Origin: Cryptomeria japonica
Lineage: Eukaryota > Streptophyta > Pinopsida > Cupressales > Cupressaceae
Direction of reading: 5' to 3'
Assembly (NCBI RefSeq): GCF_030272615.1
Contig: NC_081409.1
Span: 614,280,755-614,344,754 of the forward strand
DNA: 64,000 nt
Both the position numbers and the translations under genes were made by a program. Positions 32,803-44,581 of this stretch are shown piece by piece; within the stretch, counting starts at the first letter, position 1, and the number at the start of each line of letters is the position of its first letter. The notes below the pieces were generated by a model that was given only the letters and a program-made list of their open reading frames with translations, searched no databases and was not told where the DNA came from.

Positions 32803-33258
32803 ACCAGCGACAAAGTGGTGGGCCCCATTCTAAAGAGGATGACTCAGGTAAGGTAAAGGGCATGCAAGTTATACATGATCTCACGGCTGTCATTGAATTT
32901 CTATGAAGAGAAGCTTGATTGTTAAGAATCACAAACCAGTGACAAAAGGCAAAACACTTAGAGAAATTTTGTTGTCCGTTGGAGCCAATTTTTTGAATTC
33001 GATTTATGAATTAATTACTGAAGTGTGTGGCTTAATTGACTCTAATCAATGCTCAGTTGTCGTAATAATCCTTACATGAGTTGAATATTTTTGCATGCGT
33101 TTAAGGAATCTTGCAGAGGAACCAATGCACAGGGTGAAATTTCTCAGGCAACAAGTTTCTTGCAATTGTTTAACAATTACGGTTTGCTTGGTGTTACTAG
33201 GTGTTTGAATTTCCAAAGAGTCTATTTAAAATTCCATTGAAATAAATATAATTCTGAG

Positions 33259-36200
33259 ATGGCACCATGAAGAGAATTCAAAGGGAAGGTTGATTATCAG
33301 GAGAGAGCCATTTGTGATGATTTTCGAGAGCAATTAAATCAGTCCACTAATAGTTCAGCTAAAATAAAGGAATTGGTGCCTCAATCTCCCCGCCTCAGAA
33401 TTGGTGATGGTCTATATGATAAAGGGAACTTGTTGAGAGATACTTAGATAGGAATGGAAAGCTTAGGAATCTTCAAAGTGGGGTTCAACTAGTGACCCAT
33501 GATCCAATTAATAGAATATGGGAGCTAGATGTTGGGAAGCTTATAGTCCCTGGGGTTTTCATGGAAGTGGACCTGTTAACCCAAATTGTAAACAATTATA
33601 ATCCCAATACCAGGTCTGTGAAGAATATAAATGGTAAGTCTTTAATTGAAATAAATGATGATGAGTTTAGGAGAGTTTTCTGACTCAGTGAGGTGTCAAA
33701 TTATCTAGAGCCTATCAATTTTGAAATGCTAGCGAAGGTCTATGAGGCACAGAGAGATCACCTCAGAAATGGCCCCTTGAAAGAATTCTTTGCCAAAATA
33801 GGAGGACTGATAGTAGTAGGCCTGAACACCATGGAACTTTTCTCCTTAAACTTATTTACTTTGAGGACTAAGGGAATGTATTGGTCCTTATGTCAGATTC
33901 TTGGAGAAGATGCAGAAATTACCATGTCAACCCACTATATGATCATGATAGCAAAAATTTTGAACCCATCTCTGGCAATGACCTTTCATTTTGCACCTTA
34001 CCTCACTAATGCCATTCTTCAGGGATTGATAGGGATAAAGAATGCTAAGGTGGACAAACCTTTTGGATGGTATTCTCTCCTTATGCACATGTTTTTATTC
34101 AAAGGTGCTGAATATTTTGCTAATGAAATGGACCTGCTCAAGGAAAAGGATGGAGAGCAGATGCCTGTTTAGTCATTGAGAAAAAATTTGTCTTGCGATA
34201 GAGAGGATACAAGTTACTTAAAGTTTGATAGATGTTTTGCATCTAGGCTTAGAATCCTTTTGTGCCCACAAAACCCTAGGATTCCTAAAGCTCTCCTTGA
34301 ATTCCTTAGGCCTAAAGAGTTTGTTGAAGACATCAAAATTGTACACAACTGGGGTGATATATATTTGTACCCAGTCTCCATTGTGTTTAGAGTTTATGGT
34401 TTTAGAGGACCTCCATATCTTCTCCCCTATCAAGTCCCTTTGAAGATAGGAATTGCTGAGGTCCTGAGACAAATCGGAGGCCTGTAGAAAGTAGAATTGA
34501 CAAATAAGGGGAAGGGAACAATTTTCCCAACTATTACCCTAGCACATCAGTTTGTAATCACTAAGGGTGGTTGGACACATTTTGATGATTTCTTTCAGCC
34601 ATATAGGTTATCTACTGTAGTGGTGAGGTTTGCTGATCCAGAGGATTTCTTTAACAGTATGTTTAAGAAGATGGCCAGATGTAGGTAAGGCTCACCAGTT
34701 TCACTTTCCTGAGGATTTAATAAGAAATGAGTTTAATTTAGATGAGAAAGAAATAAGGAAGGAATAATGGATAGCCTTCAAAAAAACCTTGGATTTCATC
34801 CACCAATTTGATAGCAGTTATGATCCCTTGGCTAGCTTTCGTCCTTTTGAAGAAATGATCAAGTTTTTGGTAGTTTATTTTGAGGATTTAATGCAAACCT
34901 TGAAGGAGAAGAAGGAGGCTGTGATGAAAGCTAATCCTGAAAAGGCTAAATTGGTTTTAGCCAAGCCTGCCTATGCCAAGGTGATTCCCTCTGGTGAATA
35001 TGTAATGCATAAAAGGTCAAAATATAGTGTACTAATGCTGATAAGAGATGAGCCTTCTACTTCAAAAGGAAAAAGGGCATTAGAAGATGTGGTTAAGATC
35101 CAAGATTCCCCTAAAAGGAAGAGGGTAGGGAGAGAAGTATAGACAAGTGAGCTTTTGTATTCTCCTTCCAAATCCCCAATGCATCTAGGAGATGAGAAAG
35201 CAATAGCAGAGCAACTATTGCAATTATGAAGTATTGGGGAATTTTCTTACACATATGAAGAGTTGCAAGAAGGAATGTCAGAAGAACCACCAAGTGCCCA
35301 AATGGACTTGACTATAGAGGAATTTATAGGTAAAGAACTGGACCCTATCATTAAGTAGGCCAGTGAGGAGTTTATGGTAGATGATAATTTTATCAAAACA
35401 GGATCCTTTTTTCAGTTTGTTTGGAGAAAAAATATAGAAGAATCCAAGGCAAGATGTGAGAAGAGGAAAAATGAATGTCCTCACAAAGATACGTCTGCAG
35501 TTGAGGTAGATGTAAAGAAAGAAATGTTGATAGAATTTGAGACCATTAGCCCAGAGCAAGGAAGGAAGATGATTGCAGAAGCTGGAGTTTTGATTCTCCC
35601 TGAATGGGACATAACAGATGCATAAATTCTTGAAGTAGTCAAGAAGGAAACAAAGCCCTTAGAGAGATTGACCTATAGTAATGATCATGATGCCTTAGTC
35701 ATGTGGTCATTAAGAAGGGAGCAGACCAAAAAGAGGAAAGTCTCCTCAGACTCTAGCTATTCTGGAGGCATGATTGTGAAGAGGGTGAAGGACACAGGGG
35801 TGGTGGAAGCTGCTAGTACATTTTTGGAATCCTCAAAATTTAATATGGTTGTAGCTGAGAAAGAGGCCAAGGAAAAGGCTAATCTCAAGGTAAAGTTGGA
35901 GCTAATCCTAAAAGCCTATAATGAAGCTAAAATTGAAATAGCTCAAAATGATAGTACAATTGAAAAATTTAAGAATCAAATAGTAGGGCAACATCAGAAA
36001 GGTGAATCTTCTACCTTGATGATTTCTTCCTCTCTAGCCAAACCTCCATCTACTATTCCAATCATTGAGTTTACCCCTTTGCCTATGACTCCCGGTTTCC
36101 AATCTACTGAGACTATCCAAGATGAAATGGAAAAATTGAAGTAGGCTCAATCCATTTTTGCAAGTAAATATGAGGAGAAGATCAGGTGCACAATTTTGAA

Positions 36201-36880
36201 GTTTGCTGACACAGTCGGGCCTTCCATTGTGTATATATATGAAAAGAGTTTTGAGCATGTTGATAGCTTTGAAAGAGGACAAGGCTATTCTGGAGCCAAT
36301 TTTGAATAAATGGATGGCTATGGAGGTTGATTTAGAACTCATGTGCTTATCCCAAGAATATGTTGATGCTACTCTTAAATCCACCTGTGAATTAGTGAAA
36401 GGTATGTCTGGGTTGGCAGAAGAAAGAGCTAGCCTAGAACGGAGAGAAAATCTATATAGAAAATAATATACTAACCAAAAGTTTGAACTTTTCTCAGGAG
36501 GTTTTGTTAGCGCTAGAAAGTTAAAAGATAAAGAAGTATGACTTGGTGAGTTAGGCCACAAACTATCTCAATGGATAAATGATGTCATTAATTCAGATGA
36601 TACATCTTTATTCATTAAAACAATTAAGGAAATTGAAAAGTTAAAGTCACATTATGGTTTTTTGGAAGTGAAAGTTAAGCAGTTAAAGAATACATGGAAA
36701 AGAGTAAATAAGTTGAAAAAGAAAATTGTTAGCTTTTCCTGACCTAATGATAACACTTTTGAAGAATGGGAAATCAAATATGTGATGAAAGGAGAAGAAG
36801 CACAAAAGGAATCAATTGATACTCATATAGTTGGTGATCCTGAAGCAATTGAAACAGGTTTATTTGAGGTTTATTGGTTT
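33259..36880 (+). pseudogene. ORFX copy 2 inside LTR2
   Basis: It aligns along its length with copy 1. The ATG at 33259 is again followed by a TGA at codon 4. Stops at 33681, 34485 and 35227 sit at exactly the positions of stops in copy 1 (20584, 21386, 22130); others are private (near 34170, 36142, 36465). Frame changes occur near 33490, 34680 and after 36144. Conserved blocks include LDVGKLIVPGVF, KPFGWYSLLMHMFLFKGAEY, FASRLRILLCPQNPRIPK, GDIYLYPVSIVFRVYGFRG and RSKYSVLMLIRDEPSTSKGK, then the coiled-coil C-terminal part. It helps repair the reading of copy 1: the base missing near 20780 is present here. Function unknown. Confidence 0.65.
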
Positions 36881-37789
36881 TAAAGAATCAAAGACACGAG
36901 GCATCTATTTTGTAATATATTGAGAAACTCAATTGCTTGTTTGTAGCTGGCTATTTTGGCTGTTAGATTTCTCTTTCTCAAGTCTTTGAGCAATGTAAAA
37001 TTTTAGGGGGATCACAAGAATTTGAAAAGAAACTCTCGCAAAAAATATATTGAGGGTTTTTTGGTATTTTTGGAAAATCACTCATGTAAAATTTGATGCA
37101 GGATATTAATATACAGTTCATAAAGTGTTGAGCCCTGACTCATAATTTCTTCTTGCATGTGTGATTGATGTACTAGTTTGATTAGATAATCTAGGATTGT
37201 TTAATCGAATGTGGTGCAAGGGAATTTACAAGAATGTTTTAGGCTTTTCTCTAAAATGGGGAAATTAGATATACTTAAAATCTTCTCATTGGTAATCAGT
37301 AATTCTACTTGAATTTGATGGCTGGGTCTAGTATAAGGTGAAAGTTTATATATGTGAGACATATATAGATTTAGTGAAAATTGATATAATGATGTGTATG
37401 TGAGTTTCCTATTGAGAATTCTTACCCAATTGTAGGTGACTTTGAAGCGTGGATAAGGCACTGATCTATTTTGTTTAGTTTTATAGCCTTCTTGGAGATC
37501 AAAATTGAAAATGAACATGAGTTTTTATTTTACGTTCGGTAATGTTAAAGTGATAAGGTTTGCAAAACAATGACACTGGTTTCCTCTGAATCTTCTATCA
37601 TAGTTGTGAAAAGCATTCACAAAAGGTGCACCTACCTAAGCTTAGTATAAGCTTGAAGTGTAGAAGGTTTTTGTATAAACCTTGTTTAAATGTTGTCTTA
37701 GACTTCTATTTTCTTGTTGTTCTCTCTATATGCGACAGAGGCTTAAAATTTTTATAGAGAAGATAAGAAAATCAGAAATCAAGAATAAC

Positions 37790-38080
37790 GCTCTTGATTT
37801 CAGATTATCACCCATTTTTAATGTGTGTGATCTTACACTTTTCAAAGGTAGTGCCAATGAAGTAGAGGAACCAATGCAGGTTGTAGCAAACAATGATATT
37901 CCAAGGCATGAATCACCTAAGTTGAGCAAAGTGTTAGACACTAGAGTAACAAAGAAGAGAATTAATAATGAGTACATTGAGTACTTGGTGGCTTGGCAGG
38001 ACAAACTAGACTCTGAGCACTTTAGATGACAGATGAATAAATTTCCAACCATGGTGCATACTTACAAACTCTGATATCAA
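37790..38080 (+). pseudogene. Chromovirus integrase C-terminus with chromodomain
   Basis: The + strand reads RLSPIFNVCDLTLFKG, the usual end of a gypsy integrase C-terminal domain, then a linker and VLDTRVTKKRINNEYIEYLV followed by WQDKLDSEHFR, which matches the chromodomain pattern (VLDxR...EYLVxWxxxxxEExxW). A TGA at 38027-38029 falls where the conserved Trp codon is expected (TGG to TGA), and coding resemblance fades by about 38080. Chromodomains steer integration to marked heterochromatin. Upstream domains are missing. The lack of any chromodomain in G shows that two different gypsy lineages meet here. Confidence 0.75.
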
Positions 38081-39729
38081 GTGGGCTTGAGATCTCTTCT
38101 CTCAGGGAATATGGTGCAGGGGCACCTCATCAACATTCCAATCATGGCTCTAAGGATGAAGACTAGGATAATTGTAGTGTCTTAGTGTGTCTTGTGTTTA
38201 TGCATGTTTGTTTCATGTATTCAATAAGCCCCACCATGTAAGCCCATGTCACCAATTAGGCAATTTGATAAGCCAATTGGGACAGTGTGGTCAATAGGGG
38301 TAGTAGATGGTTTAGATTTGTGTTTGATAGGTTTTTGAAATTTTTTAGGAGTGTTTGGTTGATCCAAGTGTGTGGATCCCAACCTTAGCAAGTGTGACAA
38401 CATTTTGTGCAAAATTGCAAAATTGCAACTTTTGGAAAATGCAACTTTTGAGTGCAAAAGTGCAACTTTTTTGAAATGTAGTTAGGGAAGCCTTTCAATG
38501 GCTCCAACCTCCTCAAAATTTAATTGGAAACAATTGGGGATTTGCATAAAAATTTTGGACATGATTCTGAAGGTTTTTGTTGTTGTTTTGTGAAGTTGTG
38601 AAGCAATTGAACACAAAAATACTGAACTTTTCCCAGAATTTATGTCTTTGCATTGATTGTACGTGCCTGTATGGATTGGATTGAAGCACACCATTCATGG
38701 ATTTGATAAAGGGATAAGTATATTTGTTTTTTTCATGTTAAGAGGTCCTAATTATTTCTTAGTAGAGAGAACCCTCCATTTTTCTGACTGTAACCCGAAA
38801 AGTGAGGTTTTGGAGAGGGTTTTGGATAAAAATGGCCTTATCTTGCATTCTAGTCCACTAGAAAACTCTTCCTTTGGTTGGATTCAGGATAGGCCTCTGT
38901 ACTTTAGGTTTTTCATGGGTTTTTGCATGGAACACTTGATTGTGTGGAGAAAGAAGCAAAATTAGGTAGGCATCTCTATGTGACTACCTAGGACAAGATT
39001 TAGGAAAGTCATCCTAAAATCTAATAGCAGTGGATTCCAGGCATGTAACCCTATAATTAGAAGTTATTCACCATCCCCGACATTTTCATAAAGTTGGTTT
39101 TACAGTTGGGATATCGATAAAGGGGGTTGCTTTGTAAATTAGGCCTAATCGCCCTAATTAGGTCCCTAGGCTTCTAGGGGGATCAGACCTTTAGGTTGTA
39201 GATCTTGCCAACCCATTTTTGGGATGAATGTAACTCCCAAAAGGGTATCTATAATGGTGAGTATTTTGTTAGAGTGTGTGGAATATTTTGGAGTTAAAGG
39301 CAAAATACCGGTATAGGAGGGCTATTAGCCAAACGGGTAGGTTATCCAAAGGAGGTATAAGGAATTGATGCCCAAGTCCTAAACCAATACTTGGAATAGT
39401 TCTTAGATGTCATGTATAGACCAAATTCAAAATCCCTAAGAGAAGGAGTCACTGGTAAGGCATGTTTGAGAAGTTGAAGCCTTTTACTCATCTTGAGTAG
39501 ATGTTAGGCTTGAGTAATGGAGAGTAGTTCTAAACCTTAAGATGTCGAGTCATTTCTTGTAGGGTTGTTTTGACATTTGAAGGTTTAGACTCTAACCTTT
39601 TGGACTTGTCCTTAGGTGTAAGGAGGGCTTTTCATCAAGGCGAATGATATGGTCAGTGTACTACTCACCCTAAGGTCCCGCATCTCCTTTAAGCCTTAGG
39701 AGATATCACCTGTGCATTGAATGCATAAT
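38081..39729. other. Gene-free tail of the chromovirus remnant
   Basis: I see no coding sequence. A cluster of short repeats (TGCAAAATTGC and TGCAACTTTT, several copies, both orientations) lies at 38407-38475. The rest has no clear LTR ends. Confidence 0.5.
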
Positions 39730-41686
39730 GTCAGTCCATGGTTGCATCTTCTTGCTTCTTCTTCCATACCTACTTGGTCTCATTCTTCTTCCCATTTTTA
39801 GTCTTGGGAGTAGAGGTTACCTTCTTTTGTTGATGGGTCCTTACATTACCGGATTCTACCACATGACCAGATAATTTGCTATAGAAGCAAACAATGTTCA
39901 TGCCAAATGCATGTTTGGAGGACCTTCTGTCAAACTGGTTAGACCATCTTCTTTTGGTCATGCCATTGTAACCTGCTTCTAGAACTAGTTGACCACTTGA
40001 TCTTGTAGGAACAAAACCTCTTATAATTTTGTTTCATGTAATATTTTGTCTCCCACGTACTTTATGTCCATTTCGATGTTGAGCATAGCTGCTACATTGG
40101 TTGTCATGTGACTCCAAGTTCATCCTTCTGTAGTTATGACTTTTATGACCAAAGACATTACATCTCCAATAGATGACATTATTGTTTCTAGGAAGAACAT
40201 ACATTCTATTCCTAGACTTCATTCTACATTCATCTACTCTATGGCCATATTCCTTGCATGCAAAACAATAACCAGAGAAAGGAGGCTTGTGACCTACAAA
40301 TTTGTTTTTCCAAGCATGAGGAGATCTTATCGGTTTAGTATCTCCATTTCTACTTCTCTAGGGATGGATCTTGGATTTTCCATGCTCTATAGCTCTTCCA
40401 TCTGATCTCTTCTTTTCCCACACTTTCTTTGTCTTATAGGCAGTAGCATTTCCTTGTCCTCTACTAGTAGGAGGTCTTGTTTGTTGTCTTCTCATGTTCT
40501 TTCTTTCGGTGATGCTTCCTTCTCGTATCTTTCCTTTTCCTTTGGGATTTGTATTGTTCCTTCTTCTTGCAGTACCAGTCTTCATCCTTAGCTTCATGTC
40601 TTCACTGGTTGTGGTTAGATCAACCTTCTTTCTTGGTGCACTTTGGACTGTGAAGGTATGGCCCTTTCTATCTCCATTAGAGGAGACAAATTGAATGTCC
40701 TTGGGAGGGACATCCTCGCTTGTGGAGCATTCACCAACAAAATATCCTAATCCTCTAATATCCTTGGTTTTTTTTATTACTCAACATTTTGTCCAAGGCC
40801 TCAGTGCTACCATCATATTGGATCCTTACCTTGAGCTCATTTTGACACTTCTCAAGGTCTTTCCTGATGTTATCAATTTCTCCTTTTAGGTCCAGACATT
40901 ATTTGTCCTTTATCTCCACTTCTAGCTGGAGTTCCTCACATCTTCACTTCTTAGCATCAAAGATTGATTTCAATTCACCAGCCAATCCTTTTTCCTCTTC
41001 TAGTTGAGATGTCAATATGAAGATATTATTATTTGATTCTTCAAGGCATGTTCTCAACTGACTGCATTCTTTATGAACTGAATCTTTGTACCTTAAATTC
41101 ATTTCTAACATTTTGCATCTCTTCTAATGCACTTACCAGTTCACATTTAAGGTCAACTTTGGCTTCATCTTCACCATCACTCCCAAACACACCTTGCTGG
41201 TAGGAGTGATCTGCATGATTACTCTCTAATGTGTGTCTCTCATCTTTTGATTCTTAAGCCATAAAGAGGTGAGTTTCCTCTTCATCATTTTTGTTGCTTC
41301 TAAAAAATCTACCTTCATTGTCTATAGACACATGTGCTTCATTTCTTTTATTATTTCCAAAAAACCAGTTTTGTAGTGCAAGGTTCATTGCCATAAAATT
41401 TCTTCAATTTGTCCCATAGGCTTTTAGCAGATCTGCATTTGTCCACCTGTGAGGAGAGATCACTAGATATCCCACTGAGTATGGCCTCCTTAGCTTCATC
41501 ATTAAATTTGTTTCTCCTTTCTTCTTAAGGACCTATGGGAGGACTGGCTTTACTAAGGTATCCATTTACTATTGACATTCATACATCAAACCCAAGGTAG
41601 GACAGGTAGACTTCCATCCTATGACTCCAAACATAAAATTTTGAACCATCAAACACTGGAGTAGAGGGTGACACTAAGCATACCAT
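39730..41686 (-). pseudogene. Ty1/copia Gag of M5 with three zinc-knuckle-like motifs
   Basis: The start is ATG at 41684-41686, about 60 bases inside the primer site. The N-terminal part has the copia Gag signature (VFDGSKFYVWSHRMEVYLSY) and later a KSLWDKLKKFY-like block. The middle is a Glu/Lys/Leu coiled coil (about 41240-40790). A knuckle CFACKEYGHRVDEC lies at 40226-40267. A second, YWRCNVFGHKSHNY, has lost two Cys, and a third, CFYSKLSGHVVE, is also degenerate. Many stops and frameshifts interrupt the frame (for example near 41530, 41255, 41120, 40895, 40035). Coding resemblance runs on to VWKKKQEDATM near 39730, where the element is cut. It is dead, but the family is clear. Confidence 0.75.
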
Positions 41687-41744
41687 TGTGTTCAAATACT
41701 AGAATCTACCCTAGCTAGACAAATGTTATCAACTAGGAACCTAT

Positions 41745-41756
41745 GCTTTGATACCA
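41745..41756 (-). promoter_or_regulatory. Primer-binding site of M5
   Basis: The reverse strand reads TGGTATCAAAGC two bases after the LTR end, the initiator-methionine tRNA type. Confidence 0.75.
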
Positions 41757-41758
41757 AT

Positions 41759-44252
41759 TGTTGAACACAAGATGTCACTGAGAGGGGGGAGTGAATTAGT
41801 GATTTCCAATCTTAGCCCTTTTTTAACCTAGGTGTGTAAATTGGTTAAAAGGGAGAATGAAACAAATGCAACCACATGTAAAAGGGATACCACATAACAC
41901 CATATGTATGAGAAAAACCCAAGATGGGAAAAATCTCGGTCAGAAATGTTGGTAGAGACTACTACTCCAATCTGGCCTCACAATGAAACATTCGGTTACA
42001 ACATTTAGGGCACCAACCCAAGGATTACTACTCCTACTTTATGGCACTAACCCAAGGAGCACCAACCCCTGATTTTAGGGCACCAATTTAAGGAGCACCA
42101 ACCCCTGCACTGAGCACCAACTCAGTGATCTTCAATGAATATAATAAATTACAAAAGTAATATCTTTCTTACAAAATAGCTTTGTAACTCTTATTCAATC
42201 TCTTCACTAGTTCTCCTCTCTCCAATTCTCTGTTAGTTCTCTGCTCACCTCTTAGCTGCAACCTTATTTCTTGTTGCAGCCCACACTTTGTGCAGCCTCA
42301 CTCTCTATTGAACCTCTATCTTTATTGCAACCTTACCGATTCAACCTCTTCTCCTTCTCGGATAGTTCTTCTCTCCCTGCACACTACCGGTTCTCAGCTT
42401 GTCGGTTACTTTAGTTTAAGGCTTAACTCTGCACTAATCTCTAGATTTCCACATATCCTCGAATTCTTTCTCTATAGTTCAACTCCTTCTCTTCTTTATT
42501 ATAGGTTCTAACACTACCAATTTACACAATTGCAACTCACTTTGCAGTTTACTAGTTTCTCTGTCCTTGCCAGTTTTGCCTCTATCAAAACCTCACACCG
42601 GTTGCACCTTCAACACTCAGTCTCTCCTTAGATTGACATTGAGGACTTGAATGATTGGATTTCTTCACTAACCTCCCTCTGTCATTCAGTAGTTCAAACT
42701 ACATCTTTGGCTTGCACTTTTATAGCCAGATTTTACTGCCTAAATGTTGGTTTGAACATTGGCATGCTAGGATTTCCGCCATGCACTGAATCTACATCTG
42801 ATCGTGGCACATCATATCTGATCAAATCTTGTGTCCTTGATTGATGACATATAACTCATCAATTAGCATCACCATGCTCTTTTCCTTTCAACACACATCT
42901 TCTATCTTTAGCCGTCTGTAGCATGATTTTTGACCTTTTGTCTAATCAATCATGTGTGTGATGTAGATTCCTTCACCCACTTCAATCTGCAAGACCAGTC
43001 TGTACTGGATCTCTATTGTTTCCTTGATCTCAAGCTGCAACCCTCTTTCTTCATTCCTTGAGTTGTGCAGTTGCCAATGACCTCACCGACTTGTGCATGC
43101 ATATCACTTAAACTCTACGTGGCCCCTTTGTCGACATACACCTTTGATAGGTCTTCTATGTTGGTTTGGATAGGATCATCGACCAACCACACAACCAGGT
43201 TCATCTATTTGTTCATAGACCCTATTAGTTATAGCCTAACCAATATGCCTTCAATATTGTACTCTGTTTCTATTCTGGTGGAGCACATCAATCGGTCAGA
43301 ACACATTGCAACCTACCTCATGCACATCTTCATCAGATGGGAGCCTTCTGCATCTGCACTTTAACAACATTACTGGTGGACATACTTACCAGTAAACATC
43401 TTGATGACATCATGTCATCAACCTTCAACTACCTCCATCTATCTACATCTATGGTAACACCTTTCTTCACCACTGGACCGGTTCTGCTATTAACATGTTT
43501 GTTAAAGTGACAAACATATCCTTCCTTCTCTGTGCTAGCAACTCATCATGTCTACTTGGCTGATTCGGTGCATATCTTTGATCTCATGCACCTAGGGCAG
43601 TTTAGTGTTTCACTAGTTGATCTAGTGTGAGCCTTCAAACACTTAACTTTAACTCTTTTATCTTATCTCTAAGAACTATGATGCATTTCATGCATAATAG
43701 GAGATAAGCTCTACTTACCAATGGGAGTGGATCCTTGTCATCTACATCCTGAAATGCACCAATGTGGATTCCATGTTTGAGCAACATATATTCAAATAGA
43801 CACATGTGAACTGGTTGGACACATTCACTATTAGATGGTGACTGCATCTTTGTCTGGTGGGAGTCCTTCTATTTCTTATCCACACAACATATCAGTGGCT
43901 TGGACATACTTCACCCCCAGTGTTGATGTGATTTAGATAACATTCCCCCTCTTCATCACAATCAACAGCCCAAAATCTTTCTCTCTTGTTGGTGACAACT
44001 ATGCACTACTAGCATGTCACTTACCGGTCTACAGTCCTTATGTCTTCAATACAAGTCAACACTATCTTGTGTACCAGTGACTCCAATGGCCGTTGTGATG
44101 AATGACATTATCTCCCTTACCGGTGAACTTCTAAGCTAGATGACATCAAAGACATCACATCCGGTATGCATTAATGACAGTGTTGCACATACATCTCTTA
44201 TACTAGTTTCTATCCTATACCGGTTGACATCAATGACAACACAAAGCTAACA
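41759..44252 (-). repeat. 5' LTR of M5 (2,494 bp)
   Basis: Plus-strand ends are TGTTGAACACAAG and AAAGCTAACA. It is homologous to LTR A and more distantly to LTR B. It holds the U5-end block (41779-41800), repeated 'caccaacccaaggag' phrases (42010-42090) and GTTGACATCAATGACAAC near its U3 end (44223-44240). Small open frames within it are not credible genes. Confidence 0.75.
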
Positions 44253-44525
44253 TATTAATCTCATTACCTGCTGATCTGAAATGGTGCTCAAAAGGTCTTT
44301 TGTATCTCTACAGTCATTTTCAATGATCTTATCCAAGTCTTTTAGAGGAGGGTTGCTAGATGTTGGATCATAAGGGGCATAGCCTTTCTCAGTGATCCCC
44401 CAAATCTACTTGCTAAGACATCTCAGATGAGTTTCCATCTGAAGCTTCCATACTCTATAATTTGTTACTTCAAGCCTAGGGTTGTCCTTTTGATAACCAA
44501 TTCAAGTTGATCGATTAGTCTCCAT
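44253..44525 (-). pseudogene. Ty1/copia Gag N-terminus of M6
   Basis: From ATG 44523-44525 the reverse strand reads NPRLEVTNYRVWKLQMETHL, then ENDCRDTKDLLSTISDQQ, matching the Gag N-terminus of M7 (LDGTNYGIWKIRMETHL, ENDCKAREVLLSALSDQ). Two in-frame stops are visible (near 44503 and 44415). The rest of gag was displaced by M5 at 44252. Confidence 0.75.
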
Positions 44526-44570
44526 AGGATCTTCTTCAAGTGGTTAAGCTTCTACAAAGAGGACTAAGTT

Positions 44571-44579
44571 GTGATACCA
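44571..44579 (-). promoter_or_regulatory. Primer-binding site of M6
   Basis: The reverse strand reads TGGTATCAC two bases after the LTR end, a decayed methionine-tRNA primer site. Confidence 0.6.
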
Positions 44580-44581
44580 AT

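Larger units (their letters stand above)
18348..37789 (+). mobile_element. G: Tat/Ogre-like Ty3/gypsy element array with giant LTRs
   Basis: The order is pol C-terminus (18348-18561), LTR1, PBS, gag-pol, LTR2. The pol remnant ahead of LTR1 is the same sequence as the end of the complete pol (31381-31596), so LTR1 is shared by two tandem internal regions. Right-hand homology between LTR1 and LTR2 stops exactly before the PBS at 24717 and, in LTR2, at the chromovirus sequence at 37790. A complete unit, LTR1 to LTR2, is about 19 kb. Confidence 0.75.
31843..37789 (+). repeat. LTR2 of G (about 5.95 kb, contains ORFX)
   Basis: It is collinear with LTR1 from 31597 on. The left edge by analogy is TGAGGGTTCAG at 31843; 31597-31842 is pol 3' untranslated sequence. 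The right edge is at 37789, after which chromovirus pol sequence begins. It has an extra copy of the palindromic motif compared with LTR1. Gene-free parts are 31843-33258 and 36881-37789. Confidence 0.6.
37790..39729 (+). mobile_element. CV: chromovirus (Ty3/gypsy) 3' remnant
   Basis: It begins within the integrase C-terminus at the G LTR2 edge, continues through a chromodomain-like segment and then about 1.6 kb without coding sequence, which should contain its 3' untranslated region and LTR. It is cut on the right by M5 near 39730. LTR ends could not be placed. Confidence 0.55.
39730..44252 (-). mobile_element. M5: Ty1/copia gag plus long 5' LTR (truncated)
   Basis: On the reverse strand a 2.49 kb LTR is followed by a methionine-tRNA primer site and gag. 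The element stops near 39730, before protease, against chromovirus sequence. Its LTR end at 44252 sits inside the gag of M6, so M5 inserted there. Confidence 0.7.

Noticed and set aside
38657-38965. 102-residue + strand frame in the chromovirus tail
   Set aside because: No similarity to any element protein, odd composition, and no conserved context; likely chance.
40494-40889. Two + strand frames over the M5 gag
   Set aside because: Antisense shadows of the copia gag coding strand.
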